Positions 52,609 to 63,500 of a stretch of DNA of 64,000 nucleotides are shown here, in pieces. Where the stretch lies: contig JBBQVK010000002.1 of assembly GCA_038211735.1 (NCBI GenBank), positions 342,561 through 406,560 on the forward strand. Direction: 5' to 3'. The stretch comes from JBBQVK01 sp038211735 (lineage in GTDB: Bacteria > Patescibacteriota > Gracilibacteria > Absconditabacterales > Absconditicoccaceae). Both the position numbers and the translations under genes were made by a program. Within the stretch, counting starts at the first letter, position 1, and each line of letters starts with the position of its first letter. Below the pieces are notes generated by a model. The model made no database searches. It was not told the origin of the DNA and saw only the letters and a list, made by a program, of their open reading frames with translations.

Positions 52609-54045
52609 TTGGATTTTCTTGACTTCCTAAATAATGTTATGCGTAGATATGTTATTGATATAGATTTTTCTGCTGAAAATATAGTTCGCTATATAGAAAC
52701 TTTTGAACAAGATTTTTATCCAGTTTTTTTTATCAATCAAAATAAACATTCATACCATCTTGGATATGGTGATAAAAATAAGGAATATAGTGAATTTCTA
52801 GATATAGTCATTGATGAAGAACAAAAACTCGTGACAGTAGAAAGAGACCTTAAATCAACCCTTATTCTTTTCTACTACTACAAAGATGGAAGATTAATTA
52901 TTAGCTCTGACTATAATTACTTTGCGCAAACTTTGGATTTGAAAAACATGATTGATGAAGACTATCTAAAGTTATTTTTGTGAAATTGAAGAGATACTAT
53001 ATGAAGTATATGTAAGTGAATTACGCTCCTTTATCCAAGAAAAAAATATTCTTTTCAAAAAGATTCTTATAAAGTTGAAGAAACACAGTTTGAGGGTAAA
53101 AGCATTCAAATGGAAGAGATACTTTCCCAAAACTTTTGTAATCTAAATGAACATAACATAGTTTGAGCTGGAATTTCAGGAGGCAAAGATAGCGCTTATT
53201 TGCCTATATTATCCAAAAAATCTAATAATTTCCCTTTTACATTTATTTCCTGACAACTCCATGGTGGGGAGGTATGAAAACAGCAACGAGACACAATATC
53301 AAAAGTTGTAAATTTCTTAGACATTCCATATGAGTATTATACTATTACTGAAGAAGACTATCCATTAAGAAATGATCCTGTAGGAATTATTAAACATCCA
53401 ATTGAAGAGATTTATAAAAATTGCTTACTAGGAGAAATAGCTATTTTAAAAAAACATTGAATTAATACCGTTTTCAATGGTTTTGGATGAGATGAAGCAT
53501 TTGAACCAAAAGATGGGTCTCGCGATTTTCAAGAAGAAGATAAACCATTTTTAAGTTTCATATTCCAAGAAGATTTTATTGATGATGTGGATAACTTAAA
53601 CGCTTCAGATCGTGTTTATAAAGATTCATTATTCCCGACATCACTGTATGAATCTCTTATTTCTAGAAATAATTTGTATATTCAACATGGAATTTGGCCT
53701 ATAACACCTTATTTTAACATAGACGTTTATACCTATTTCCAATCGTTGCAAGTAAGTAAAAATGATTTTTTCACCGTCTTCTATGATAATTTCGATCCGA
53801 AATTAAAAGGCGCTTTTAATAAAAACACCAATATGGCTGAATACTTTCAAGGTTATTTCAAAAGCGAATATTTCAATACCCTATTGCAAGCATCTGTAGA
53901 TGCTGGCACTTCAATTATGTCTTATTACAATATTGAAAATATCAAGAAGTATTTTTGACATACTCCTTCATGTTCAGATGAGTTAGTTAACTCTTATGAT
54001 TTTTTCTTATATAAATTTGTGTATGTGAGTTTGATGCTTAAGTAG
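52609..54045 (+). CDS. Asparagine-synthase-like PP-loop ATP-dependent amidotransferase (478 aa)
   Basis: The frame is open from TTG 52609, with an in-frame ATG at 52639 (468 aa), to TAG 54043; the start is uncertain. Residues 1-125 resemble a degenerate class II glutaminase-like domain (V-T-V-E-R-D, Y-Y-Y-K-D-G-R-L-I-I-S-S-D) without the N-terminal catalytic cysteine. The synthetase half has the PP-loop A-G-I-S-G-G-K-D-S (53167-53193) and the second signature N-G-F-G-G-D-E (53476-53496), where one glycine is TGA. The family activates a carboxylate with ATP and forms an amide or peptide bond, as in asparagine synthetase, sugar amidotransferases or lasso-peptide cyclases. The convergent flippase gene next to it favours modification of a surface glycan, but this is inference. 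Without the Cys, ammonia would have to come from elsewhere. About a dozen TGA codons are in frame. Confidence 0.7.
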
Positions 54046-54070
54046 TATTGTGCATTGGTGGGCACATAAC

Positions 54071-55681
54071 CTATGCCATAGATCTCATAATATTTTTCAG
54101 TAATTTGAATGAAACTCCTCCAAGAAGTAACGTAAGTATTACGCAAGATGCCATCCATTGTCGCACTTGTGTAGGTTGGATAGGGTTTCGTACTACCCCA
54201 ATTCGACTAATTGCAACAGTCCCTCAAACAATAGTAAGAAGAGTAGGCCAATGGATAATAGGCAATGCGCGATGACGAAACGCAATCAGCAATGCCCCTA
54301 TCACAAACATTGTCTCGAGGATTCCTTGAGTTATAAGTCCTCATATGAGTGCGTGTTTCATGATGAGTGGCACGCCAATTCCTACACCGATTATTACGCC
54401 GATTAGATTTATTTTGAGGAGATTGTTTTGCAGATCGTTACTCACAAAAATATAATTGAAGATCTGTTTTACGAAACTTAACGATAAAATAATTCACAAA
54501 AATGGCAGAATCGTATCGGATCACCATATATTACCCGTACTCAAAAACTTTTCTCCTCCTACGAATGAGATAATATGCGGAGCAAACACAATAAAAATTA
54601 TCGTTATAAGTCCACCAATCCACAAAATTAACGTGAGTAAACTTCCAAACTTTTTCATCATCTGCTCGTGAGTAGCTCCTGCTACATCATGGATCAAACT
54701 ATTTCCCAATGCTGACGGGATAATGAGCAGAATCTCAATCAACCCCAATGCTAGAGCCCAAATTCATACTTCAGTATACCCTTGTGACGTTGGATAAAAA
54801 ATTGAGATCAAAATGACGACTACCAACGTATGGAAACTACTGAGATAGTAAGCAACTCCATACTGTCGATTTGCTCCTAGTATTTTTTTGGTAAATGATC
54901 GATCTCGTACTCGTTTCAATGGTAGATAACGATTTCATGCTCGCCACACGTAGAGTGCTTGCACTGTACCACTCATGACGACTGAGGCCAAAATCCACAT
55001 AAACGCGTCCACTGCATGAGAAGAACTTCCTACAAAATCTACATTGGTAAACAGCAAAAATACCGGGACCACGACCACTAGCAACTGAGCGACTCTTGCA
55101 AGGATCAGCCCGACCGTCAACTGCTTCATCTGTCGATAGAGTTGTAAGGGAAGTTGTAAAATCCCTGCACTCATAAAACTTGCTGAGAAAAGCATTCACA
55201 ACGGAAGCCCTCGAATAAGATACGGATTTGAACTATATGCAGGGATCAAGTAAGCTACTATTAGCGCAATCGTATAGATTACGCCAATCATAAAAAACCT
55301 TGTTGAAACAAACTTTCCATAGGTAGCAACTAACTCTGGTGAGGGAAGTTCAGTTTTTGATTGAGCAACACTATCTCTTTGTGTTCATAGGTCGGATCAA
55401 ATCTCTTCTGGGGTAGAAAGTTCTTGTGCTATCGGTAGATCAAATTCATGGCTTTGTTTGTTGTGGCTTTTTATCTTTCCTAGTTGTTTCAACGCAATCA
55501 CATAAATCCCAAAATCTGCAAACGCAGACCATATTGCAAAGAACTTAAGAATAGTAGAGTAGTCACCAAATCTTAATGGACCAAGATATGGAGTAATTAA
55601 TTTAATCACCAAAAATCATCCCAAAGCGCTTGCGACTCTTCCGATAATCTGCCACAAGGCATCTTTGATAATCAGATTCAT
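54071..55681 (-). CDS. Polysaccharide / lipid-linked oligosaccharide flippase, MATE/Wzx-like (536 aa)
   Basis: Read on the minus strand from ATG 55681 to TAG at 54073-54071, with TGA glycines (for example L-G-G-F-L-V near the start and N-I-W-G near 54521). The protein is largely hydrophobic, with roughly a dozen membrane segments. It opens with I-I-K-D-A-L-W-Q-I-I-G-R-V and L-G-P-L-R-F-G-D-Y-S, the usual start of Wzx/MurJ-type exporters (helix, then a Gly-rich turn and Y-S). A soluble insert at about residues 70-105 is polar and Glu/Ser-rich. The length of 536 aa is slightly long for the family. It would move a lipid-linked glycan across the cytoplasmic membrane. It lies downstream of FtsH and the possible leader peptide on the same strand, and ends 25 bases from the convergent synthase-like gene. 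MurJ versus Wzx cannot be decided by eye. Confidence 0.72.
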
Positions 55682-55695
55682 GAGGACAATAGTTT

Positions 55696-55770
55696 TTAAA
55701 AATAATAATACCCAGTCAGGCGGCTGAGACGAACCTGTGCACACAGGAAGGTGCAACGGTTCTTTCTCAT
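55696..55770 (-). CDS. Possible 24-aa leader peptide upstream of the flippase gene
   Basis: On the minus strand an extended Shine-Dalgarno sequence (AAGGAGGG, about 55774-55781) precedes ATG 55770, and a 24-codon frame ends at TAA 55698-55696, 14 bases before the flippase ATG. The peptide reads M-R-K-N-R-C-T-F-L-C-A-Q, then V-R-L-S-R-L-T-G, and ends Y-Y-Y-F. It is more GC-rich than its surroundings and contains a CCTGTG/CACAGG hairpin. Other genes in the window lack such a strong ribosome site. The Arg/Cys/Tyr-rich short product suggests a regulatory leader, but a structured RNA would explain the same bases. Confidence 0.35.
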   Translation of the reverse strand: MRKNRCTFLCAQVRLSRLTGYYYF

Positions 55771-55933
55771 CCACCCTCCTTCATAATTATTTTAATACAA
55801 CTATGCTGTAGACGATTTTTTTTCTCAATCTTTCCGCACGCATTCGTTTATTTCCTCTTTTTCTTTTTATCGCTTTCTTGAGCTCTCTCCTCTTTATTAT
55901 CTTTCTTTATCTTCACACTCCCATTCATTTATT
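55771..55933 (-). other. Spacer between ftsH and the possible leader peptide
   Basis: On the minus strand this spacer carries a 26-codon Lys/Glu-rich frame (55928-55848) just after the ftsH stop and an 18-codon frame behind it. Their composition matches the Lys-rich FtsH tail, so I do not call them genes. No terminator was seen, so read-through from ftsH to the flippase is possible. Confidence 0.3.
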
Positions 55934-58048
55934 CTATTTTTCCTTTTTCTTTTTATCACTCCCAAGAAACTTTTCCAACGCTTGTTGAACGTCTTGCAGT
56001 TGTTGTTTTTTTTCCTGAGCTGGAGTTGCAGTGGGTTTGTCTAAGGGAAGTTCATCGTTGAGAAGTTTGTCTTGATCCTTCTTGACTTGGACTGCGGTCT
56101 TTTGCTTTTGCTTTTCTTTTTTTGCATGTATCACGCGATATTCCCCGATAAGTTCATCTATTTTTTTCGGATCAGCCATCATAGACATAAACTCTTCTTT
56201 GGTAAGGTACTCTTTTTCGTAAAGGAGCATCGCCATTTTTTCAATTGTCTTTTTATTTTTTGTAATAATTTCTATAGCTTTTTTGTAAGCATCGCTAACC
56301 AATCATTTTACTTTCAAGTCTATTTTTTCTGAAGTTTTTTCACTGAACGGTTTGAAAGGAATATAATCTCCTTTGTCGCGATCGAAGTAAACTAGCGTTC
56401 CTAGCTCTTCATCCATACCGTATTTGAGAATCATGTCATGAGCGATATGTGTTACTTTTTCAAAATCATTAGATGCGCCTGTCGTGATCTCATCTTTCCC
56501 AAAGAATATCTCTTCTGCGGCTCTTCCACCCAAGAGGGTTACCATATCATCCAGAAATTTTGCTTTGGAATGGAGATAACTATCTTCTTCTGGCATCATC
56601 CATGTCACACCCAGCGCCATACCCCTACTGACGATTGATATTTTTTCTACGGGATCTGCATTTGGTAGATTATATGTTGTGACTGCGTGGCCGAGTTCAT
56701 GATAGGTGACTATCTTTTTCTCTTTTTCTCTCAATGATTTGATTTTCTTCTCTGGTCCCATGACAAGTTTTTCCAATGCATATTCAAAATCGTCCATCGT
56801 CAGTGCTTTACGATTTTCTTTTGCGACCCTGAGTGCAGCTTCGTTGATAATATTTGCTAAGTCAGCTCCTACAAAACCACTCGTGCGCCTTGCCAACAGT
56901 TCAAGATCTACATCCTTATCAAGTTTTTTGCCTTCAGCATGTAATTTGAGAATCATCGCTCTTTCTTCGAGTGTAGGTCTTCCTACCATAATTTTTCTAT
57001 CGAATCTCCCTGATCTCATCAATGCGCTATCCAACGTATCTGGTCTATTGGTAGCAGCAATAACAATAACATTAGTTCCCTGTTCAAATCCATCCATCTC
57101 AGTCAGGATTTGGTTGAGCGTTTGTTCCTGTTCTTGATGTCCGCCGGTATAGCCTGAACCTCTTTTCTTTCCTATCGTATCGATCTCGTCGATGAAGATG
57201 ATACTGGGTGAAGCAGTCTTCGCTTTCTTGAAGAGATCTCTTACTTTTGCCGCTCCCATTCCTACGAGCATTTCCATAAATTCTGAACCAGATGCAGAGA
57301 AAAAGGGGACATTTGCTTCGCCTGCAACAGCTCTCGCTAGCAAGGTTTTTCCGCTTCCTGGAGGGCCGTACAAGAGGACTCACTTTGGAATCTTAGCGCC
57401 GACATCCTGATATTTCTTTCCGTTTTTTAGAAAGTCTACTATTTCGATAAGTTCGTCTTTCGCTTCGTCCATCCCTGCGACATCTTTGAACTTGGTTTTG
57501 ACATCTGTCTTCGTCCTTAAGATACCTGCCTTTGCACCAAAAGGGAGTCAGCCTCACTTTGGTCAGAAAAACTTAAACGCAAGCACCAAGACCAAGATGA
57601 AAAATATTAGTGGCAATATTTGTTCCATGAAGACCGTACTAAGTACTGAATCTTTTTCGTATATTATCGTGACGGGGATTGATCCGTTGGGGTCTATGCC
57701 AAGATCTATAAGAGCAGTCTCAGGCTGTTTATTGGTTGTGTATATTTTATAGAGCTTATCGATTTTTACACCAAAGATGTTTGTCTGTTCACCAGTCATA
57801 GCAATCTCTTGATATCATTGCAATTTTACGACATCTTTGAGTTCTATTTTCTCGAACGCTCACTCTTTATAAAGTTTCAAAAAAGTATTTAGATCTACTT
57901 CTTCTATAGTCGATTTTACGACTTCAGAAGCTCAAGGGATTCATGTTGATCATGAACTAGCTCATTGTAACGGACTATTTTTCAAAAATCGTAATCAGGT
58001 GGTAATCAACAACGCAGCTACTAAGAAGAATCATATACCTTTTCTCAT
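55934..58048 (-). CDS. ftsH: ATP-dependent zinc metalloprotease FtsH (704 aa)
   Basis: Minus strand, ATG 58048 to TAG 55936-55934, in one frame with TGA as glycine. An N-terminal membrane segment (G-F-F-L-V-A-A-L-L-I-T-T-G) and a second near residues 155-170 bracket the periplasmic-side domain. The AAA module has P-K-G-V-L-L-Y-G-P-P-G-S-G-K-T (Walker A, about 225-235; the P-K-G glycine is TGA), I-I-F-I-D-E-I-D (Walker B), and the second region of homology (T-N-R-P-D-T-L-D, R-F-D-R). The protease motif is H-E-L-G-H, with the distal G-G-R-A-A-E-E-I helix. FtsH is a hexameric membrane protease that degrades misfolded membrane proteins and short-lived regulators. The C-terminus carries an extended Lys/Glu-rich tail after residue 600, longer than usual. 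TGA codons cluster in the N-terminal part and linker and are absent from the core at 56306-57373. It is divergent from the exonuclease gene. Confidence 0.95.
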
Positions 58049-58130
58049 AGGATACAGAAGTAATTAAAGGAAGTATAGTTATGGAAAGCCACTATAGACA
58101 AACAACTAAACAATGCAAACCTATTAACTC

Positions 58131-58158
58131 TTGCAATACAAAATGCTATAGGTATAAA
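58131..58158 (+). promoter_or_regulatory. Candidate promoter for the exonuclease gene
   Basis: TTGCAA (58131-58136), a 16-base spacer and TATAAA (58153-58158), in the divergent region between ftsH (minus) and the exonuclease gene (plus). ATG 58212 is 53 bases downstream. Confidence 0.45.
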
Positions 58159-58211
58159 TGCACAAATGCATAGATCACCGAGCATGCTCTTTAGTATCTA
58201 ATCATAGGCAC

Positions 58212-58946
58212 ATGAGTATGAAAATTAACTTGGGAAATTTGTTGTTTTTTGATATAGAATGCGTCCCTCAACAGCCTAGTTTCTATGATCTAGACGATGG
58301 GATGAAAGCATTGTGGGAGAAGAAAATCAGCAGTGCTCGAAGGCATACCGGTGATACAGAAGAGGTAAAGGTTGATGATACCTACGAAAACCGTAGTGGA
58401 ATCTATGCAGAATTTGGAAAGATAATAGTTATTTCAGCTGGATATTTTGCAAAAACGGCAGATTGATCTCGTCAATTCCACATTAAGTCGTTCGCATGAG
58501 ACGATGAACGTAAAGTTATCAGTTGATTCTTCGAGTTACTCAATACGCAGTTTGATAAAACCTTCCACCTCTTATGTGGTCACAACATAAAAGAGTTCGA
58601 TATACCTTATATATGTAGAAGAGCGTTGGTCAATGAGTTGGATCTTCCTACGATCTTAGATCTCAATGGAAAGAAGCCATGGGAAGTAAATCATCTAGAT
58701 ACCTTAGAACTTTGGAAATTTGGTGATAGAAAGTCGTTTACTTCGTTGGATTTATTATGCAGAGTCATGGGTATCGAAACACCCAAAGACGATATCTCAG
58801 GAGAGCAGGTCTCTCGTGTGTATCGAGATGATAAAGATCTACCTAGAATTAAGAAGTATTGTGAAAAAGACGTGGTAGCTACTGCGAAACTCTTACTAAA
58901 GTTTACAAGAACGGAGGAACATATGGGCGAGATTGTTACAGACTAA
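58212..58946 (+). CDS. 3'-5' exonuclease of the DnaQ/PolB-exonuclease type (244 aa)
   Basis: I place the start at ATG 58212 (M-S-M-K-I-N-L), because the family begins just before its first motif; in-frame ATGs at 58158 and 58218 are alternatives. The stop is TAA 58944. Motif I is L-L-F-F-D-I-E-C-V-P (Asp and Glu metal ligands), motif II is C-G-H-N-I-K-E-F-D-I-P-Y, and motif III is Y-C-E-K-D-V-V-A-T with the final Asp. All four DEDD acidic residues appear present. Family members are predicted exonucleases related to the proofreading domain of PolB polymerases (PF10108 type) and act in DNA repair or proofreading. TGA glycines occur at 58467, 58497 and 58524. It is followed closely by the small peptide gene and a terminator. 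Confidence 0.82.
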
Positions 58947-58989
58947 TTCTATTACTTACGTTTGCTTTACTTCCTTACCTGATAATAAG

Positions 58990-59139
58990 ATGATACAATC
59001 GAATCAGTACGATGATCCTACGGATCCAGCAACGACACCAGAAGCACCAGCTACTGAACCAACTCCAACTCCAGAAATGCCAGCTACAGAACCAACACCA
59101 GAGGCAAATCCAGAACAAGAGGAGCAAGAAGCAATGTAA
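58990..59139 (+). CDS. Short Pro/Glu/Thr-rich acidic peptide (49 aa)
   Basis: ATG 58990 to TAA 59137. The product is almost only Pro, Ala, Thr, Glu and polar residues, with two near-repeats of P-A-T-E-P-T-P and an E-Q-E-E-Q-E-A-M end. It has no hydrophobic segment and no cysteine. The ATG is preferred to an upstream in-frame TTG (58933), which would overlap the exonuclease stop. It resembles a linker or tail rather than an enzyme. A strong terminator follows, consistent with the end of a small transcription unit. Function unknown; a non-coding stretch is possible. Confidence 0.45.
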   Translation: MIQSNQYDDPTDPATTPEAPATEPTPTPEMPATEPTPEANPEQEEQEAM

Positions 59140-59190
59140 ATTGCAATGAGTATTTTGGGATAACACATATCCCTTAGTTACCTATGTGAA

Positions 59191-59219
59191 AAGTCAATCA
59201 GCAATGATTGACTTTTTTT
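59191..59219 (+). terminator. Rho-independent terminator
   Basis: A 10-bp perfect stem (AAGTCAATCA with TGATTGACTT), GCAA loop and a T run. Confidence 0.9.
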
Positions 59220-59265
59220 GTAAAACAAATATAGATAGTTCTCTTTGTGTCTCTTAATTCATCTA

Positions 59266-60315
59266 ATGTTCGTTTCAAAAACAGTCAGTGAAGAAATTGT
59301 TATCCAATGAAAACCCTATAGTAACTTAAAAAAAGTTACAGATATTATTTTATCTCCTGCGCAGGCGTGAACGGGTTATCAGTTTGCTATTGCATGAGAT
59401 CAAGTTCGTTATGACCTACAACATCTCTGGGGTATAAAAAAACGATGAGCGAGATTCAACACACTTACACTCCAACCAGATACAGACTTAGAAAATAAAT
59501 GAACTCCCAAGTGACCACAACTGTATGTGGTAGAGCATTTGGTATCAGCACTTACTGCGGCAGGATTAAGCGATGTAAAAATTAATTTTGACGCGTGACA
59601 CAAAAAATCTTTTTTTGTGCCTATAGTAGGTCCAGGTATAAAATGAATTGTAGATGCAATACGTGGTAAGACACAAGAACTTCTTACCTCTGCGCAAGAT
59701 CACCAAATAGCAGAGATGAATATAGATATTTTTTCCAGTTGATGTCCACAAGAGTATACAAGCGGGATGTTTACTGTCACCATCGATCCTACAGTACAAG
59801 CGATATGCTACTCTTATACAGAAAATAACATTCATAGATCAATTACCTTATCACCACATACTGGCTATAGCGTCTGTATTGAAAGCGCGAGACAACGCGA
59901 TGTAGTTGATCTTTTTGAAGAGCCCTTTACGGTGGAAGATGTTGATCAGTTGGATGATATTGATCTCTCAGCAAGACCAATGGCTAGAGTTGCCAACTTC
60001 AAAAGCAAAATTGCCCTTACGTTACTGAACGCATTGTGAGTGTGTAACGGTATTACTCAAGAGACCTATTTTTTCGCTAATCCATGAGATAACAGATCTC
60101 AAATAGTTAGTAAGATGTTTCCTAAGTTCAAAGCAGGACATCATGAACATCTCGCACATAGCGCTGTTTCTGATTTTCCATGAGAAAAACAAGCATTGTG
60201 TGCTTCGTTATGAGTCCAAGAGATGCATGCGAAAATAACCCTAAACAATACCAATCATATGTTCAGGGTGGCCGTATTGAAGCAGATTTTCAAAGATAAG
60301 ATTTTGATCAAATAA
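59266..60315 (+). CDS. LpxC-like deacetylase-fold protein with an altered metal site (349 aa)
   Basis: ATG 59266 to TAA 60313, with about fourteen in-frame TGA glycines. An early glycine-rich segment and the phrase V-V-E-H-L-V-S-A-L-T-A-A-G-L-S-D-V (59530-59580) match the zinc-ligand motif of UDP-3-O-acyl-GlcNAc deacetylase (V-E-H-L-L-A-A-L-x-G-L-x-I-D-N). Further on, K-A-G-H-H-E-H-L-A-H (near 60136) resembles the G-H-x-L-N region holding the LpxC catalytic histidine. The middle motif, normally R-H-K-x-x-D-x-x-G-D, seems replaced by F-K-S-K-I-A-L-T-L-L-N-A-L-G (about 60000-60040), so two metal ligands would be missing. True LpxC makes lipid A. CPR cells generally lack that pathway, so this may be a remote homologue with another role. 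The assignment rests on two short motifs and is tentative. Confidence 0.42.
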
Positions 60316-60522
60316 CTTCTCTTACGAGGTGAGGGGAAGTCCTATTTATAAAACCTATACCAAGTGTCAATATTCTTTGTTTGTTTATTTTATTGTCTGG
60401 GCGGTCACAGCCTCTTTTAGCCAAACTGCTAACTATTTGTTACCAGTGGCCCTTGACTTCTTACCTATCTAGTTTACAACCTTAAACGAAGCTAAATTTT
60501 TTATAACATATTTAATACATCC

Positions 60523-63500
60523 ATGAAAACACGTTTATGATTTCTTATGTGAATCACGCTAACAGCTATGGCAGCAGTTAGTATTTTTTTACCTACAAAG
60601 ACAGAAGCAACTTTTAATCAAAATGTTACTCTTTGTCACTGTGAGGGGATAACTTGTAACACACTAAACATATCGTTCATAGAATCATTGGGACATATTC
60701 ATCATTCTCATGATTATTTAGGAGCATGTCACGAAGTAGCACCCGTATGTGGTGATGGAAAGGTAAATCAAGATAGTGAACAATGTGATGATGGTACAGG
60801 CGGATCACAAACATGTACACAAAACTGCCAATCGATTTCTGTAGTTGTACCTACTACTGCAAAAATCATTGCACAAAAAGTAGTATGTAATTATGAATTA
60901 GATCTTCCAAACTGGGGAGCTGGTGGTGCAGATATTACTAGTGGTACAGCTACTGATTGGGTAGCTACACATGATGGATGTCACTTAGCTTCAGACTGGG
61001 GATTTGAATTTGGCATGGGTTCTATCCCAGATGCTGGTGATACACTTATCGGCCCAGCAGGAGGAGGTTGGACAGGATTTGATGCTGGCTTAACTGACGG
61101 AACTGGAATGACTATGACTAATGTAACAATTGGACAGTATATAGCTATTGGTGTTCGTGAAGTACTACAAAATGGATATATTCCATTTAGCTACCAAGGG
61201 GCAGTCGATAATAGTAACAACGTAAGTGCAGAAATTTACTGTCACAACGACGTAGTCAATTATGATAACTTAGACTACGTATTAAATCCAGTAGCAGGGC
61301 AAACTTACTACTGTGTTGCATTTAATGCACTTACTGAAGAAGCACCATCATGTGGAGATGGTAAAGTAAGTGATGAGGAAGAATGTGATGGAGGCCCAAA
61401 TTGTGATCAATGTGAATGTCCTGAAGGATATATAAGTGACGGAGAAAATGGGTGTAAAATAGAATGTGACCCAGAACTAGACTTAGTATACAACGGAGGA
61501 TTTGAAAAACCTGCGCTATCTGCAGGAACTTGGAGTATTATACCAAGCGTTGCTGGAGGATGGACAGTAGAACAAGCTGGAACTAATACACCAGATGGAT
61601 TAGAAATTCAAAATAGTCTTTGGACTCCTATTGAAGGTTCTCAATATGCAGAACTTGATGGAAATCTTTCAACACAAATTTCACAGATACTTACTACTGT
61701 TCCTGGACAGAACTACTCATTAAAATTTGCACTTTCTGCTCGTCCTTGAGTAGCTGTTAGTTCAAATGGAATTGAAGTATACCGGAATGGAGTATTAGTA
61801 GATCCTACATTTGTTCTTGATGGAAGCGCAAATAGTGGTACGGATTGGCATACATATTCATATCCTGTACTAGCAACAAGTTCTTCTAGTACCTTACTTA
61901 TCAAGGATGCAGGAACTTCTGACACCGTTGGTATGTTTGTAGATAAGGTAAGTGTTATGTGTCCTGGATGAGCTACTGAACCATCATGCGGAAATGGTAA
62001 GATAGAAGGTAATGAAACATGTGATGATGGAAATAAAGTAGACGGAGATGGATGTAGCGCAAACTGTACTATTGAAACATGTACCCCTGGTCAACAACTT
62101 GTAACAAACGGAGGATTTGAAGACCCTACAGTAACAGATGCAAGCAATTGGGATATCTTCCCAAGTGGTGCAGGAGGATGGAATGTTTCATGGGTAGATC
62201 CTACAGGAGCTCCAGCGACAGCAAACCTTGAATTACAGAAAGGTATATGGACTCCATTTCAAGGAGCACAATACACAGAATTGGATAGTGATTGGAATGG
62301 TCATGTATGAGTAGACGCTGTTCCTGAAAATGGTTCAGTAGATATCTATCAAGATCTAACCACTGTATCATGAGCAACATATACATTATCATTTGAATTC
62401 TCTCCACGTCCTGGATCAGATGCAACTGATAATGCACTTAACGTCTACTGGAATGGAGTATTAGTAACTCCTACTATCAGTGCAGATGGAAGTGCAAATA
62501 CAGATACAGCATGGGCTCATTATTTTTATAGCGTTATGGCTACTGGAGCAATTAGTCGCCTAACTCTTGAAGACGCAGGTAACCCAAATGCTATCGGAAC
62601 ATTTGTAGATAATGTAAGTGTTATGTGTCCTACAAAAGGAGGAGGTGAAGGACCTATATGTGGAAATGGAATGAAAGAAAGCGGTGAAGAATGTGATGAT
62701 GGTAATATGAATAATGAAGATGATTGTTCGAATCAATGTGAAATTATAGGACACACCCCAAGTTGTGGTGATGGTATCAAACAAACTAACGAAGCATGTG
62801 ACGATGGAAATAAAATCGATAGTGACTCTTGTACTAATGCATGTACGACTCCTACTTGTGGAGATGGAATTGCGCAACACTATACAGACGGTGATTCTTG
62901 ATATGATGAGGATTGTGATGACGGTAATGCATATAACAACGACGGATGTTCTACAACTTGTGAACTTGATCAGGTATGTAGAGTACCAACCGATCATGAA
63001 AGTGAAGGATATCTAAAGGCTTATAAAACTTGTTTGTCAGGGATGTCAGAAGGGCAAGAATTCCTTTCTAAAGTTGCATTCGACTATATTAATGTCGATC
63101 AAACAAAATTAGATCAATGTATAATTGATATGTTCTGTGATGATGAATGTATTGATACCTATAGTCAGCAATATATTGTGTACGCATACGACAATAGTTT
63201 AACAAATACACCATTGATCACTTCACTCTACATTCAACCAGGCGATTATCTTACAGTTGCTACGGACTCTACTGATACGTGGGCTGCAGGTGTAGGAGAT
63301 CGTACTGGCAACTCAGCAGGTTTAATAGCTGGTAACCCATATGGTGGAAATTATGGACTCTATGATAACGGTACTGCTCAGTTCCCATACGGAGCTTTAG
63401 TAGGACGTATCTACGGAACTAGCAATTACTTCCTATTCGGAACGTCGTATAATGCGGCTATGACTGACTCAGGATGGCTTGAACTTATGTATTGGGATAG

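Noticed and set aside
55690..55790. A tRNA or signal-recognition-particle RNA in the GC-richer patch before the flippase gene
   Set aside because: I could not fold a cloverleaf or find the conserved SRP apical motif. A leader peptide explains the ribosome site better.
55848..55928. A 26-codon Lys/Glu-rich ORF after ftsH on the minus strand
   Set aside because: Its composition matches the Lys-rich end of FtsH and it has no clear ribosome site or conservation clue. It is likely chance.
58933..58989. An N-terminal extension of the Pro/Glu-rich peptide from a TTG inside the exonuclease gene
   Set aside because: It would overlap the exonuclease stop region, and the extra residues differ in character from the rest. 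ATG 58990 is simpler.
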